NCBI RefSeq assembly: GCF_027942865.1
Contig: NC_134506.1
Coordinates: 10,562,436-10,626,435, forward strand
DNA length: 64,000 nt
DNA from: Odontesthes bonariensis
Taxonomy: Eukaryota; Chordata; Actinopteri; Atheriniformes; Atherinopsidae
Direction: 5' to 3'
Below the pieces are notes generated by a model. That model saw only the letters and a list, made by a program, of their open reading frames with translations. It had not been told where the DNA came from and did not search any database. Shown here one piece after another: positions 33,446 to 44,399 of the stretch; the stretch's first letter is position 1; every line of letters starts with the position of its first letter. Position numbers and translations under genes: made by a program.

Positions 33446-36400
33446 GTGACGTGTCAGCCGACCACCAGGACGTCCGTAGATCCTGGATGATCTCAAGCAG
33501 GGTCCCCAGGCAGTGTCCTTTCTGCAGGGACGATCAGGTAAGACATCTGTTTCTCATTTATAGATTGAAACATTTCTGTTGTATTGTGTCTGATAATAAT
33601 CAGATATGTTTGAAACGAAATGGAATAAAAATAAAGGTTAGAGCTGATAAATCTGACATAATGGACAGAGTCCATGACAACTGGTTCATCTGCTAAAGTG
33701 GTCACAGGGAAACTTTTGTACTGTAGAATTGTAAATGTTGTTAACTATAGGTTCCTCCACTTTGAATCCCTCTTCTGTTGATCTTCTGCAGGTGGCTGAA
33801 GCACCCCAAAAACGCAAGCGCTCTGCAAGTGCAAACCTCTCAAGGAAGAGGAAGCGCAGCGAGGGGGCCGGCCCTTCTCAACCTTTTTTAAAGGTTCGGA
33901 GTTTGGTGCCAAAGCCTAGAGACCCCATCCCACCTGAAGACCTCCCAGCAGTGTCTCCTGTGGCCCTCAGCCGGGCCGGCCCTTCTCAACCTTATTTAAA
34001 GGTTCGGAGTTTGGTGCCAAAGCCTAGAGACCCCATCCCACCTGAAGACCTCCCAGCAGTGTCTCTTGTGGCCCTCAGCCGGGCCGGCCCTTCTCAACCT
34101 TATTTAAAGGTTCGGAGTTTGGTGCCAAAGCCTAGAGACCCCATCCCACCTGAAGACCTCCCAGCAGTGTCTCTTGTGGCCCTCAGCCGGGCCGGCCCTT
34201 CTCAACCTTATTTAAAGGTTCTGAGTTTGGTGCCAAAGCCTAGAGACCCCATCCCACCTGAAGACCTCCCAGCAGTGTCTCCTGTGGCCCTCAGCCGGGC
34301 TGGCCCTTCTCAACCTTATTTAAAGGTTCGGAGTTTGGTGCCAAAGCCTAGAGACCCCATCCCACCTGAAGACCTCCCAGCAGTGTCTCCTGTGGCCCTC
34401 AACCGGGCCGGCCCTTCTCAACCTTATTTAAAGGTTCGGAGTTTGGTGCCAAAGCCTAGAGACCCCATCCCACCTGAAGACCTCCCAGCAGTGTCTCCTG
34501 TGGCCCTCAACCGGGCCGGCCCTTCTCAACCTTATTTAAAGGTTCGGAGTTTGGTGCCAAAGCCTAGAGACCCCATCCCACCTGAAGACCTCCCAGCAGT
34601 GTCTCCTGTGGCCCTCAGCCTCCAGCCCTCCAGAGCTCCCAACCCACTGATGACAAGCTGTGGTGTGTTTCTATCAAATGATGTGACTTTTTCAGATGAA
34701 TCATCATCACATTTAAAACTTACTAAAACATATAAATTCAATACTTTTATGATGTCATTTCTGTTTCTTGTAGGTATAAAAATGTCCGCGTCCGCTCCAA
34801 ATTCTGGGACCTGGGACGTCAGATAAAGCAGGAGCTCTGGGAGAGACTGACTCGTCCATCACTGACGACCTCAGTCTTCTCTGGGACTGGACTGTATCCT
34901 CCCTTTTACTAAGTGGATATTTCTCATGAGCCTAAGCCGAGAAATCCACCCACAAAATATTAATATTCATTCAATCTAAATAATATTTAACAATCTATCT
35001 GAGATTTAAAATACGAGTTAGATGGTTAAATGTAATGATAATTGTACATAGTTATATAGCTTTAAGTTTTTTTTTTCATATTTGAATCAGTAAATGCAGT
35101 TTTTGTCTCCATCAACAGCCTCAGCCATCCACCTGCTGGACAACCTCCACCTTCAAGATCCATTTGCAGCTTCCACCATCACCCTGCAAAACCTTCCACC
35201 TTCCATCTCCACCTGCAGCTTCCACCATCACCCTGCAAAACCTTCCACCTTCCATCTCCACCTGCAGCTTCCACCATCACCCTGCAAAACCTTCCACCTT
35301 CCATCTCCACCTGCAGCTTCCACCATCACCCTGCAAAACCTTCCACCTTCCATCTCCACCTGCAGCTTCCACCATCACCCTGCAAAAACCTCCACCTTCC
35401 ATCTCCACCTGCAGCAACTACCATCAGCCTGAAAATTGTTCCACCTTCCATCTCCACCTGCAGCAACTACCATCTGCCTGAAAACAGCCCACCTTCCTTC
35501 TCCACCTGCAGCAACTACCATCAGCCTGAAAATTGTTCCACCTTCCATCTCCACCTGCAGCAACTACCATCTGCCTGAAAACCCTCCACCTTCCATTTCC
35601 ACCTGCAGCAACTACCATCAGCCTGTAAGATGTTCTACCTTCCATCTCCACCTGCAGTAACTACCATCTGCCTGCAAAATGTTCCACCTTCCATCTCCAC
35701 CTGCAGCAACTACCATCAGCCTGCAAAATGTTCCACCTTCCATCTCCACCTGCAGCAACTACCATCAGCCTGCAAGATGTTCCACCTTCCATCTCCACCT
35801 GCAGCAACTACCATCAGCCTGCAAGATGTTCCACCTTCCATCTCCACCTGCAGTAACTACCATCTGCCCGCAAAATGTTCCACCTTCCATCTCCACCTGC
35901 AGCAACTACCATCTGCCTGCAAAATGTTCCACCTTCCATCTCCACCTGCAGCAACTACCATCAGCCTGCAAAATGTTCTACCTTCCATCTCCACCTGCAG
36001 CAACTACCATCAGCCTGCAAAATGTTCCACCTTCCATCTCCACCTGCAGCAACTACCATCTGCCCGCAAAATGTTCTAACTTCCATCTCCACCTGCAGTA
36101 ACTACCATCTGCCCGCAAAATGTTCCACCTTCCATCTCCACCTGCAGCAACTACCATCAGCCTGCAAAATGTTCCACCTTCCATCTCCACCTGCAGCAAC
36201 TACCATCTGCCCTCAAAATGTTCCACCTTCCATCTCCACCTGCAGCAACTACCATCAGCCTGCAAAATGTTCTACCTTCCATCTCCACCTGCAGTAACTA
36301 CCATCTGCCCGCAAAATGTTCCACCTTCCATCTGCACCTGCAGTAACTACCATCTGCCCGCAAAATGTTCCACCTTCCATCTGCACCTGCAGTAACTACC

Positions 36401-37991
36401 ATCTGCCCGCAAAATGTTCCACCTTCCATCTCCACCTGCAGCAACTACCATCAGCCTGCAAAATGTTCCACCTTCCATCTCCACCTGTAGCAACTACCAT
36501 CTGCCTGCAAAATGTTCTACCTTCCATCTCCACCTGCAGCAACTACCATCAGCCTGCAAAATGTTCTACCTTCCATCTCCACCTGCAGCAACTACCATCT
36601 GCCTGCAAAATGTTCCACCTTCCATCTCCACCTGCAGCAACTACCATCAGCCTGCAAAATGTTCTACCTTCCATCTCCACCTGCAGCAACTACCATCAGC
36701 CTGCAAAATGTTTTACCTTCCATCTCCACCTGCAGCAACTACCATCTGCCTGCAAAATGTTCTACCTTCCATCTCCACCTGCAGCAACTACCATCTGCCT
36801 GCAAAATGTTCTACCTTCCATCTCCACCTGCAGCAACTACCATCAGCCTGCAAAATGTTCCACCTTCCTTCTCCACCTGCAGCAACTACCATCAGCCTGC
36901 AAAATGTTCTACCTTCCATCTCCACCTGCAGCAACTACCATCAGCCTGCAAAATGTTCCACCTTCCTTCTCCACCTGCAGCAACTACCATCTGCCTGCAA
37001 AATGTTCTACCTTCCATCTCCACCTGCAGCAACTACCATCAGCCTGCAAAATGTACCACCTTCCATCTCCACCTGCAGTAACTACCATCTGCCTGCAAAA
37101 TGTTCCACCTTCCATCTCCACCAGCAACAACTACCATCAGCCTGCAAAATGTTTTACCTTCCATCTCCACCTGCAGCAACTACCATCAGCCTGCAAAATG
37201 TTCCACCTTCCTTCTCCACCTGCAGCAACTACCATCAGCCTGCAAAATGTTCTACCTTCCATCTCCACCTGCAACAACTACCATCAGCCTGCAAAATGTT
37301 CCACCTTCCATCTCCACCTGCAGCAACTACCATCTGCCTGCAAAATGTTCCACCTTCCATCTCCACCTGCAGCAACTACCATCAGCCTGCAAAATGTTCC
37401 ACCTTCCTTCTCCACCTGCAGCAACTACCATCAGCCTGCAAAATGTTCCACCTTCCATCTCCACCTGCAGCAACTACCATCTGCCTGCAAAATGTTCTAC
37501 CTTCCATCTCCACCTGCAGCAACTACCATCAGCCTGCAAAATGTTCCACCTTCCTTCTCCACCTGCAGCAACTACCATCAGCCTGCAAAATGTTCCACCT
37601 TCCATCTCCACCTGCAGCAACTACCATCTGCCTGCAAAATGTTCCACCTTCCATCTCCACCTGCAGCAACTACCATCTGCCTGCAAGATGTTTTCCTCAA
37701 AGAGCTCATAGACCTTCACAATGAAGTCACAGAGGTAAATGATGTTTAAGAGAAAAAAAAGGGATAAATTAATTATTCAGCAAGAAACAGGAAACATTTG
37801 AATTTCCAACATTCTTCATAATCAAATTAAATGTTTTTCCTCTAAATGCAACAAATTTTTCTTTGGCTTTCCTCCAGAGACCCATCTGGCCCTCACAGAT
37901 ACTCAAGTCAAATAGAAGCAAACCAAGTGCCATATCTCCATGGACACCAACACCACCATCTCCTTGCCCTAACTGGGAGTGCTCCTTCTAA
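33446..37991 (+). CDS. Putative multi-exon gene with tandem repeats, copy B; unknown function
   Basis: Exon-like pieces: 33,446-33,538 (TTTCAG acceptor, CAG|GTAAG donor; 31 residues with CPFC); from 33,792 (CTGCAG acceptor), beginning VAEAPQKRKRSASANLSRKR, a basic nuclear-localisation-like start, then seven proline-rich 36-residue repeats to about 34,660; 34,774 to about 34,893 (CTTGTAG acceptor; YKNVRVRSKFWDLGRQIKQE, ELWERLTRPSL); 35,120 onward (CAACAG acceptor), entering the 49-bp array; array end to donor at 37,734; terminal exon 37,878-37,991, then AATAAA. The first two exons join in phase 0. The donor of the second exon and the frame through the array are unresolved; stops at 35,481 and 36,297 cut the frame that reaches the final donor. 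I recognise no family. The array may be intronic or UTR, or the gene may be dead. Confidence 0.35.
33867..34622 (+). repeat. Seven 108-bp coding tandem repeats
   Basis: Seven copies of exactly 108 bp, nearly identical, starting GCCGGCCCTTCTCAACCTT, each encoding 36 residues (RAGPSQPYLKVRSLVPKPRD then PIPPEDLPAVSPVALS). Length is a multiple of 3 and no copy has a stop, so the frame is maintained, in contrast to the 49-bp arrays. Differences are few (F/Y, R/L, P/L, S/N), indicating very recent expansion or homogenisation. Confidence 0.95.
35160..37693 (+). repeat. 49-bp minisatellite, array B
   Basis: About 52 units of 49 bp, the same family as array A. Composition changes along the array: the first units (35,160-35,400) read CTTCCACCATCACCCTGCAAAACC; then come transition units with CAACTACCATCAGCCTGAAAATTG and GAAAACCCTC (35,411-35,620); from about 35,630 units match array A. 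The sequence just before (35,120-35,160; CCTGCTGGACAACCTCCACC, TTCAAGATCCATTTGCAG) looks like a diverged unit, so the growth point and the founder sequence may be preserved here. A 47- or 48-bp unit occurs occasionally. Confidence 0.97.
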
Positions 37992-38610
37992 CTGGACTTA
38001 CTGGACAAACCAAGCAAACGTCCGCCTCACTGCATTTAAAATAAAAGATCCTGTGACTTCAATTACTTTAAATGATTTTGTGCTCTTTTCACAATTGTTC
38101 ACTTGAAAGAGAAGCCTGAATGAATGTTGTTTTTTTTAATTGATTTGGTTGAAGTTAAAGTTTTTAATTCTATTTTGTTTAAATGTTTTGCTGATGTTTT
38201 GAGGAAGCTGATAATGGTGAAGAACTGTATTCATGTTTGGGGGTGAAATGTAATGTGGAATATATTCAATTACACCAGTGAGAAGAGCTAAACAGCATTA
38301 AAAATAAATTTGCTCCTGAAAGTAGAGACCAAACCTTGATTAAAGTATCAGAAAGTAGACATTAGAGCTTTACAGAGAAAACAGAATTAGTATAGAACTT
38401 CACATTACCAGTCATATTCTCTCAGTGTAACTTTACTTTTCTATCTTTGTCCATGAACACCAGAGAGGAGCTTTATTTCAACACGGTCACCTCTCTATTT
38501 AACTCATTATTTGTTTTCCAAATGATTTAAAAAGGTCTCCGAGGTTTTTGGGAATTAATAAACAATTGCAGTGCATGCAGCCTCAATATAAATCATTTCA
38601 CTGAGTTCAC
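37680..38610. repeat. Duplicated flank of the array (mate at 9,500-10,430)
   Basis: Copy B of the duplication described at 9,500. It includes the end-of-array exon, the 143-bp intron, the terminal exon and about 600 bp of non-coding DNA. It ends at an AATTC microsatellite abutting the L2 LINE. Confidence 0.93.
38040..38045 (+). terminator. Candidate polyadenylation signal, copy B
   Basis: AATAAA lies 48 bp after the TAA of the putative terminal exon, as in copy A. Confidence 0.4.
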
Positions 38611-38686
38611 AATTCTATTCAATTCAATTCAATTCATTTTTATTTATATAGTGCCAAATACAACAAATGTCATCTCAAGGCACTTA

Positions 38687-40256
38687 CAGGCATGCAAACT
38701 TGCCACCTTTCGGCGAAATTCGCCGTTTTGAAATCAAAATGGGTCATTCTTCTGAATCGCGTAGATCCGAGGAGAAAAAAAAATGGGGGGGAGGGGGGGG
38801 TGAGCATGTCAACTAATGAGTGGAACTGTGAACCTCAAAACAACACTAGACCTATCACCGCCGCTCTCTTCTCGTGACAACAAATGACTGACAAGAGTGG
38901 CGTGTGAGAGAAGCACTATCACCAATCAGAAGTGAGGAGGGCGAACCCCTATTCACCCCCACCCCCCCACCCCCACCCCGACCCCACACGGTGGAAATTG
39001 CGACAAGGACAGGTAGGGATTAATGTTTACAGTTGTTAACTTTGACGCTAAAATGCTACAATTTGACTGATGTCCTGAAATAGTCTTCATAACGAATTGT
39101 GTCGTTAGATCAATTAATGTGCTTTTAATAGTGTCTTTAATACAAGTGTCAGCTAAATGTCTTGATAACAGACTTGAAATAGTCTACAATTCCTCGATAT
39201 TTCACCGCCTCACAGAACGCTGTTTGTGTTAGTGCTACTCGAGGTAACTGTAGAGTGGCTAACTAGCGCCTTCCACACAAGTTCAGGGCTTTGCTAATAC
39301 TTTTAGCCTACGTCAATGGAGACCTTAATTGTCGCCGGACTTGGCTTTTTAACGAGGTATGCCCCTTTATAATACCCTCCGATAATCACGGAAAGGGAAC
39401 ATTTTGCCCATTTGAGGAGGTCGTTTCATTCGTCGTGAGTTTATCAATGCAGAGTCCGGAGAGCTCTGCCACAGGTCGTATTTGAGAGTGCGACCCCCAT
39501 CCCCTCGCTGTTCGCCCACACCCCCGTTGATGATGACAGCCTACAGGTGCACTCGTGTTCATCCAGTATGATGCACCATCAATCGAAGTTAAAAGGGGCA
39601 CAATGTAGGATTACGTAGTGCTCGTGGCATGCATGTCTCAAAACTTACACTGTCATGAAAAAATGCCGTTTAACTAAGCTTGCCGCGAGAATGTTTTTCA
39701 TGTTAGAGTGCCAGCTGTCGATACAAATTTGTCTCTGGCGGTACGTCAAGTGAATTGCTGATATAAGTTTTTCCCGTGGAGCTCGTTTGGCTCGGCATGC
39801 CAAACGTTCACTTTAATGGTTTAATGACAGCGGACCGCGAAAGTGGTCGGGAGAGTTATCGTTCAGGCTATTACTAAGCATAGGCTGTCTTGGGGCAGTA
39901 ATTAATTAAACTTTTAATCCTACATACTTGTAGTATCCATTTAAGGACCATGGGACTAACTTTTTCGTTAAATTTAATGTAATTAAATGTATGATACTAC
40001 AGTTAAATGTTTTTGAAGACCTGTGATGTTATATATCAAACACATAATAGTACAGTAAATGCAATTGATAGGCCTACTGTACCTATAAATTCATCTTTTA
40101 TGCTGCACAGCTGTTCTCTACTTAATGCAAATGGGACATAATATATATTTTGTATAATTTACAACTTAATGCGTCTCATGTTTCCGCTTTTCCGCGCGTG
40201 CCGTGTGTCCGTGTACCCTTGTCACCTTTTTCACCCCTTACCAGTTTGCATGCCTG
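38687..40256. mobile_element. DNA element with CAGGCATGCAAACT ends inside L2 copy 2
   Basis: Inverted ends CAGGCATGCAAACTTG and, reverse-complemented, CAGGCATGCAAACTGG, flanked by CACTTA at 38,681-38,686 and 40,257-40,262. 1,570 bp with no transposase seen. It contains a G-run block (38,778-38,800) and a C-run block (38,955-38,985). Superfamily not assigned. Confidence 0.8.
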
Positions 40257-40636
40257 CACTTAGATAGTAAGTCCAATTCAAGCCAATTGGAATTCAATTA
40301 ATTAATAATAATCATAATTCATAAAATAATCCAATTCGTTCATATAGAGCCAATTCAAAAACAATTTCCTAGCTAAGAAAACCAACAGATTGCACTGAAA
40401 ACTTTTTGTTTTTTGGTACAATCTCCCGGCCTGAGCGTGCCTGAGGCGACTGTGGAGAGAAACGACTCCCTTTAAACAGGAAGAAACCTCTGGCAGAACC
40501 AAACTCAGGAAGGGTGGCCATCCGCCTCGACCAGCTGGGGTTTGAGAAGACAGCGACGGCGGCACTGTAAGGTGTGTCAGATGAGGCCCCCCAGCAGTCT
40601 AGGCCTATAGCAGCTTAACTATGGGATGTTTCAGGA

Positions 40637-41690
40637 TCACCTGAGCCATCCCGAACTGTAAGCTTTATCAAAAAGGAAAGTTTTAAGCCTGGTCTTAAAA
40701 GTGGAAAGGGTGTCTGCTTCCCAGACATTTACTGGCAGCTTATTCAACAAGAGAGGGGCCTGATAACTGAAGGCTCTGCCTCCCATTCTACTTTTAGAAA
40801 CTCTGGGAACCTCAAGTAAACCTGCAGTTTGGGAACGAAGTGCTCTGTTAGGAAAATATCTTACAGTGAGATCTTTAAGATATGATGGAGCTCGGTCATT
40901 AAGAGCTTTATATGTAAGGAGAAGAATCTTAAATTCTATTCTGAATTTAACAGGGAGCCAATGAAGAGAAGCTAAAACTGGAGAAATATGATCTCTCCTG
41001 TTAGTTCTCATCAGAACTCTGGCTGCAGCATTTTGGATCAACTGAAGGCTTTTCAGAGAATATGTGGGACTGCCCAATAATAAAGAATTACAGTAGTCCA
41101 ATCTTGAAGTAACAAATGCATGAATTAGTTTTTCTGCATCACTTTGAGACAAGATGTTCCTGATTTTAACAATATTACAAAGGTGAAAGAAGGCAGTCCT
41201 AGAAACCTGTTTTATATGCGAGTCAAATGATAAGTTCTGGTCAAAAATAACTCCAAGGTTCCTCACTGTAGAACTAGAAGCCAAGGAAATACCATCTAGA
41301 GTAACTATATAGCTAGACAAATTCTCCCTGAAACGCTCAGGTCCAAAGATAACGACTTCAGTTTTGTCTGAATTTAGAAGCAGACAGTTCTAAGTCATCC
41401 AGGTCTTTATGTCTTTAAGACATGCTTGTAGTCTGACCAACCTATTGGGTTCATCTGGTTTTATAGATAAGTACAGCTGAGTATCATCAGCATAGCAATG
41501 GAAATTTATGCCATGCTGTCTAATAATGTTACCTAATGGAAGCATGTATAAAGTAAAAAGAATCGGTCCAAGCACAGAACCCTGGGGAACTCCATGACTT
41601 ACTCTGGTGTGTGAGGAAGATTCTTCATTTACAAGAACAAACTGAAATCTATCAGATAAACATGATTTAAACCAGCCTAATTCTGAGTTG
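40637..41690 (-). pseudogene. L2 reverse transcriptase C-terminal fragment
   Basis: 41,690-41,390 reads [37 protein letters not shown] and the YADD box in [14 protein letters not shown] stop near 41,390 (CTAAGTCATCC on the plus strand) separates it from 41,320-40,637 (TVRNLGVIFDQNLSFDSHIK, AARVLMRTNRRDHISPVLAS, FSYQAPLLLNKLPVNV). Unlike copy 1, the frame at the position of copy 1's 2-bp deletion is intact here. Non-functional because of truncation. Confidence 0.92.
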
Positions 41691-41786
41691 ACAAACACCA
41701 CCGTGAGAATCCAGAATATTCTCACTTGTCAGTTTATTAGATATTTTCTTCATACTTACTGGGTCTACTTGACATCTAGACGCTCT

Positions 41787-42055
41787 CACAGATGTTCTTT
41801 AGTCTAATACAAAAAAAGGTCAGCAGTGTCCCTCGTACTAATTTACCTTAATGTGGCACCCCTGAGAGGGAGTGGCCACATTATTATTTCTTATATAACA
41901 TAAAACGGGTAAAACGTGTTTATGGGACATTTTTCATTAATTTATATATTTATTTTAATTTTATTTAAAATGAGAGAACCATACGAAATGGGTAATTTGA
42001 TTTTGGGAAAGTAGTGGGGCGGAACATTGCGGTCGCTCCAGGTGTTCAGGGGTAC
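41787..42055 (+). repeat. Dispersed repeat, copy 2 (mate at 14,112-14,385)
   Basis: Matches the earlier block from CTCACAGATGTTC to GGGGTACG. It ends exactly where the earlier copy has a GTAAGG splice-donor-like site. Its ATG frame is closed after 14 codons. Confidence 0.75.
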
Positions 42056-42390
42056 GTTCAGTTACCGTAGTAACAGACTCTCTGAACCTGGTCGGGACCA
42101 GGTTTTCCTCAAGAAACCTCGAGTTTCTTTCTGTCTCCGCCCTCTTTCAGCCACATTAATTCAGTCAGCAGAGCGAGTTCTTCTACCTCTAGAAGTACAT
42201 TAGGCACAGTTGGAGGCGACTTTTTTCACCAACATGTCCTTCTGACAATGATCCCGTGGATGAAGGTGCAGCATAATTGCGCAGAGAAATAAATATTCGT
42301 CGGAGATGGTTATCAGACCGCGCACAGATTTTTGCATTTACAGACAATTATCTTTTTGAGCGGCACCATCAGAATTTTGTTGGGACAAGA
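42056..42390 (+). pseudogene. Harbinger transposase N-terminal relic
   Basis: After TTCAGTTACCGTAGTAACAG, a sequence found at fish Harbinger ends, the plus strand at about 42,236-42,370 reads DNDPVDEGAA, a stop, then LRREINIRR and, in a shifted frame, IFAFTDNYLFER. This is the N-terminal segment of HARBI1-like transposases. No catalytic exon follows; the sequence becomes unrecognisable after about 42,390. 42,391-42,660 shows nothing further. Confidence 0.6.
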
Positions 42391-42665
42391 GAAAAAAAAA
42401 ACATAAAAGACAAATAAATATTTGTATGAATAGGCTTAAAAAAGACATATATAGGCCTATTATATTTTATAAAGGCACTCGTTTCTTGGGGGTGGATTCC
42501 CTCAGCCACTTCCCTTCTGTTAGAGGTGGCGGTGCTGGGCAGCACCCGTTTTACGGGCATCTGCCTTCTTTCTGTAGGCTCAGTAGAAGTCTTGTGTTAG
42601 TTAATAGGCTTAATTATTTAACAGACCATGATATAGATGAGAAGACGTGTGTGAAAATAACATTA

Positions 42666-42725
42666 TGTTGGGAATAAGACAGACAGACAGACACTTTATT
42701 AGGCCTAATCCCGAGGGAAATTCAA
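42666..42725 (-). mobile_element. Rex1-like LINE 3'-end fragment
   Basis: A GACA run followed by CACTTTATTA and TCCCGAGGGAAATTC, which resembles the 3' terminus of the Rex1-like LINE at 10,460-10,495 in the same orientation. Only the tail is present. Confidence 0.55.
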
Positions 42726-42787
42726 ACGAAGCCAAAGAAGCCATTATGAAGTTATTCCACTCACAGTCTGTCAAAACTCTTGTTTGT

Positions 42788-43092
42788 GGTGGTGTGTTGG
42801 TTAGCACTGCCCTTTCACAGCAAGAGAGTTCCTGGTTTGAATCCCAGCTGGTGTTTTTCTGTATGGACTTTGCATGTTCTCACTGCCCAAAAACATGCAT
42901 GTCAGGTTAATTGGTGGGTCCAAATTGACCCTGGCAGTGAGCGTGGATGGCTTTTGTTTGTCCCTATTTGGCCCCGTGATGGACAGCTGACCTGTCCAGG
43001 GTGTGCCCGCCTCTCGCCCAATGACAGCGGGGATAGGTTCTAGCTCCCCTGCAACCCTGAGTTGGATTTATGTGGGTATAAAAAATGGATGT
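42788..43092 (+). mobile_element. tRNA-derived SINE (Mermaid/V-SINE-like)
   Basis: The head has pol III boxes: A-box-like TTGGTTAGCACTG and B box GGTTTGAATCCC. The body carries blocks seen in many fish SINEs (CATGTCAGGTTAATTGG, TGACCTGTCCAGGGTGTGCC, CGCCTCTCGCCC, AGCGGGGATAGGTTC), ending AAAATGGATG. The family name is from memory; the SINE nature is clear. A second, truncated copy lies at 63,337. Confidence 0.85.
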
Positions 43093-43616
43093 CCCAATAA
43101 AAAGAATCTCGCACTGTCAATGAGCGCAACAGTGCTCATTGGTGGCTCATAGTGGTGATGTTTTGGTCGTGTTTTGGTGGAACACAGTAGCCCTCATTTA
43201 TCAAACTTGCGTAAGACGAAATACATGCGTAGGTCGTGTGTACGTTCTTTTCTGCGCAAAGGTTGGCATTTATCAAATCCATCGTGAGCACTGGAAAGAT
43301 GAAATCGCCACGACAGGTCTGAGGCTGTGTACCCACTTTTCCATTTTGACTTGCGGTGACTGCAATAGCATACATAAACAGCAGCGTCACAAGTGCGTGC
43401 CTCATGAGTCGCAACAAATCCCTATGTTAAAATTACAGACTTATCACTTCAAAGAAGGCCCATGTTTTATTTGACTTCAACATAAATATAAACATAAACG
43501 CAAATTAAATAAATAAAAAAATTAAACAAGTACAACTCCGTAATTGGAAGAGTGATGGCTCATTATTCAACCGCCTATTTAAGAGGTGATTCTAGCGGCG
43601 CGGTAATGGCAAAACG

Positions 43617-44389
43617 ATGGCAGATCTGGCTTTGTTAAGGCTGATTCATACTCGGCGCAACCTCGCTCATACTAGCTGGTCGCAAATGGCGCAAACGGTC
43701 ACGTGACCCAAAATTCCGCCACGCCCCCCTTCGCAAGCTAGAAAATCCTCGCTCGGCGCAAGGGCGCGCACACAACTTTTTTTCTGACTTTGCGCGCGCT
43801 CAACCGGAAACAGCTGACCAAGAAAAAGAAAAAATTAACACCGCAGAGACCGCGGTGACCGAGAGGATACGCTTCTACAAACATCTGTACGACACGTCTA
43901 TGAAGTTACACTGGGACAACGTTTGACAAAGTTCGTCTTGTTGCAAAGGACGAACATTCCACCTTCTCTTCTGTTTTTGCCGCAGCTGCTTAGCTCTGAG
44001 ATACATATACAGTTCTACACCCAGAGTAAATTCATTCCGCATCAGATGTGCCAGCCTCTGCTGACGTGACACCACAGGTGGCATTGTGTATGCTTTTCAG
44101 CTTGTTTCCTCAACAGTGACGCCCGCTGGTCTGGAGAGAACTGCAAATGTGACGCATACTCGGCGCAAACTGCGCTTATGAGCTGAAGGAACTGTGAAGG
44201 GGCTGGCGCTTTCGATGACGTCATTAATGGTTCTCGAGCCAGAACAGTTGTGCGTTTGCGCCGAGTATGAACCAGCCTTTAGAGGACCTGAACGCGCGCA
44301 TCAGGCGCGAGAGAGTGTTCCGGGACCGGCAGGATTTCTTTTGGGAAAATGATGAGTGGATTATGAGCCGTACAGGAGAGGCGCTTTAA
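43617..44389 (+). pseudogene. Harbinger transposase N-terminus, split by a MITE
   Basis: ATG at 43,617 gives MADLALL. The frame is interrupted after codon 7 by the 641-bp MITE and resumes at 44,282 with EDLNARIRRERVFRDRQDFF and WENDEWIMSR, the typical N-terminus of HARBI1-like proteins. It ends at TAA 44,387-44,389 after a deletion has removed the helix-turn-helix and DDE domains. About 42 residues remain. Confidence 0.75.
43638..44278. mobile_element. Harbinger-type MITE nested in the Harbinger element
   Basis: Ends AGGCTGATTCATACTCGGCG and, reverse-complemented, AGGCTGGTTCATACTCGGCG, with TTA at 43,635-43,637 and 44,279-44,281, the target of PIF/Harbinger elements. 641 bp, GC-rich near the ends, no coding sequence. 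Its removal restores the transposase frame. Confidence 0.88.
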
Positions 44390-44399
44390 CACTGCGCAT

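Larger units (their letters stand above)
38612..41690 (-). mobile_element. L2-clade LINE, copy 2, 5'-truncated
   Basis: A minus-strand element with its 3' end at an (AATTC)n tail (38,620). 3' UTR at 38,640-38,686 and 40,263-40,640, interrupted by a 1,570-bp DNA element. The RT C-terminal half spans 40,637-41,690. It breaks off in the middle of RT, just upstream of the sequence coding [18 protein letters not shown], so it is a typical 5'-truncated insertion. Confidence 0.92.
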
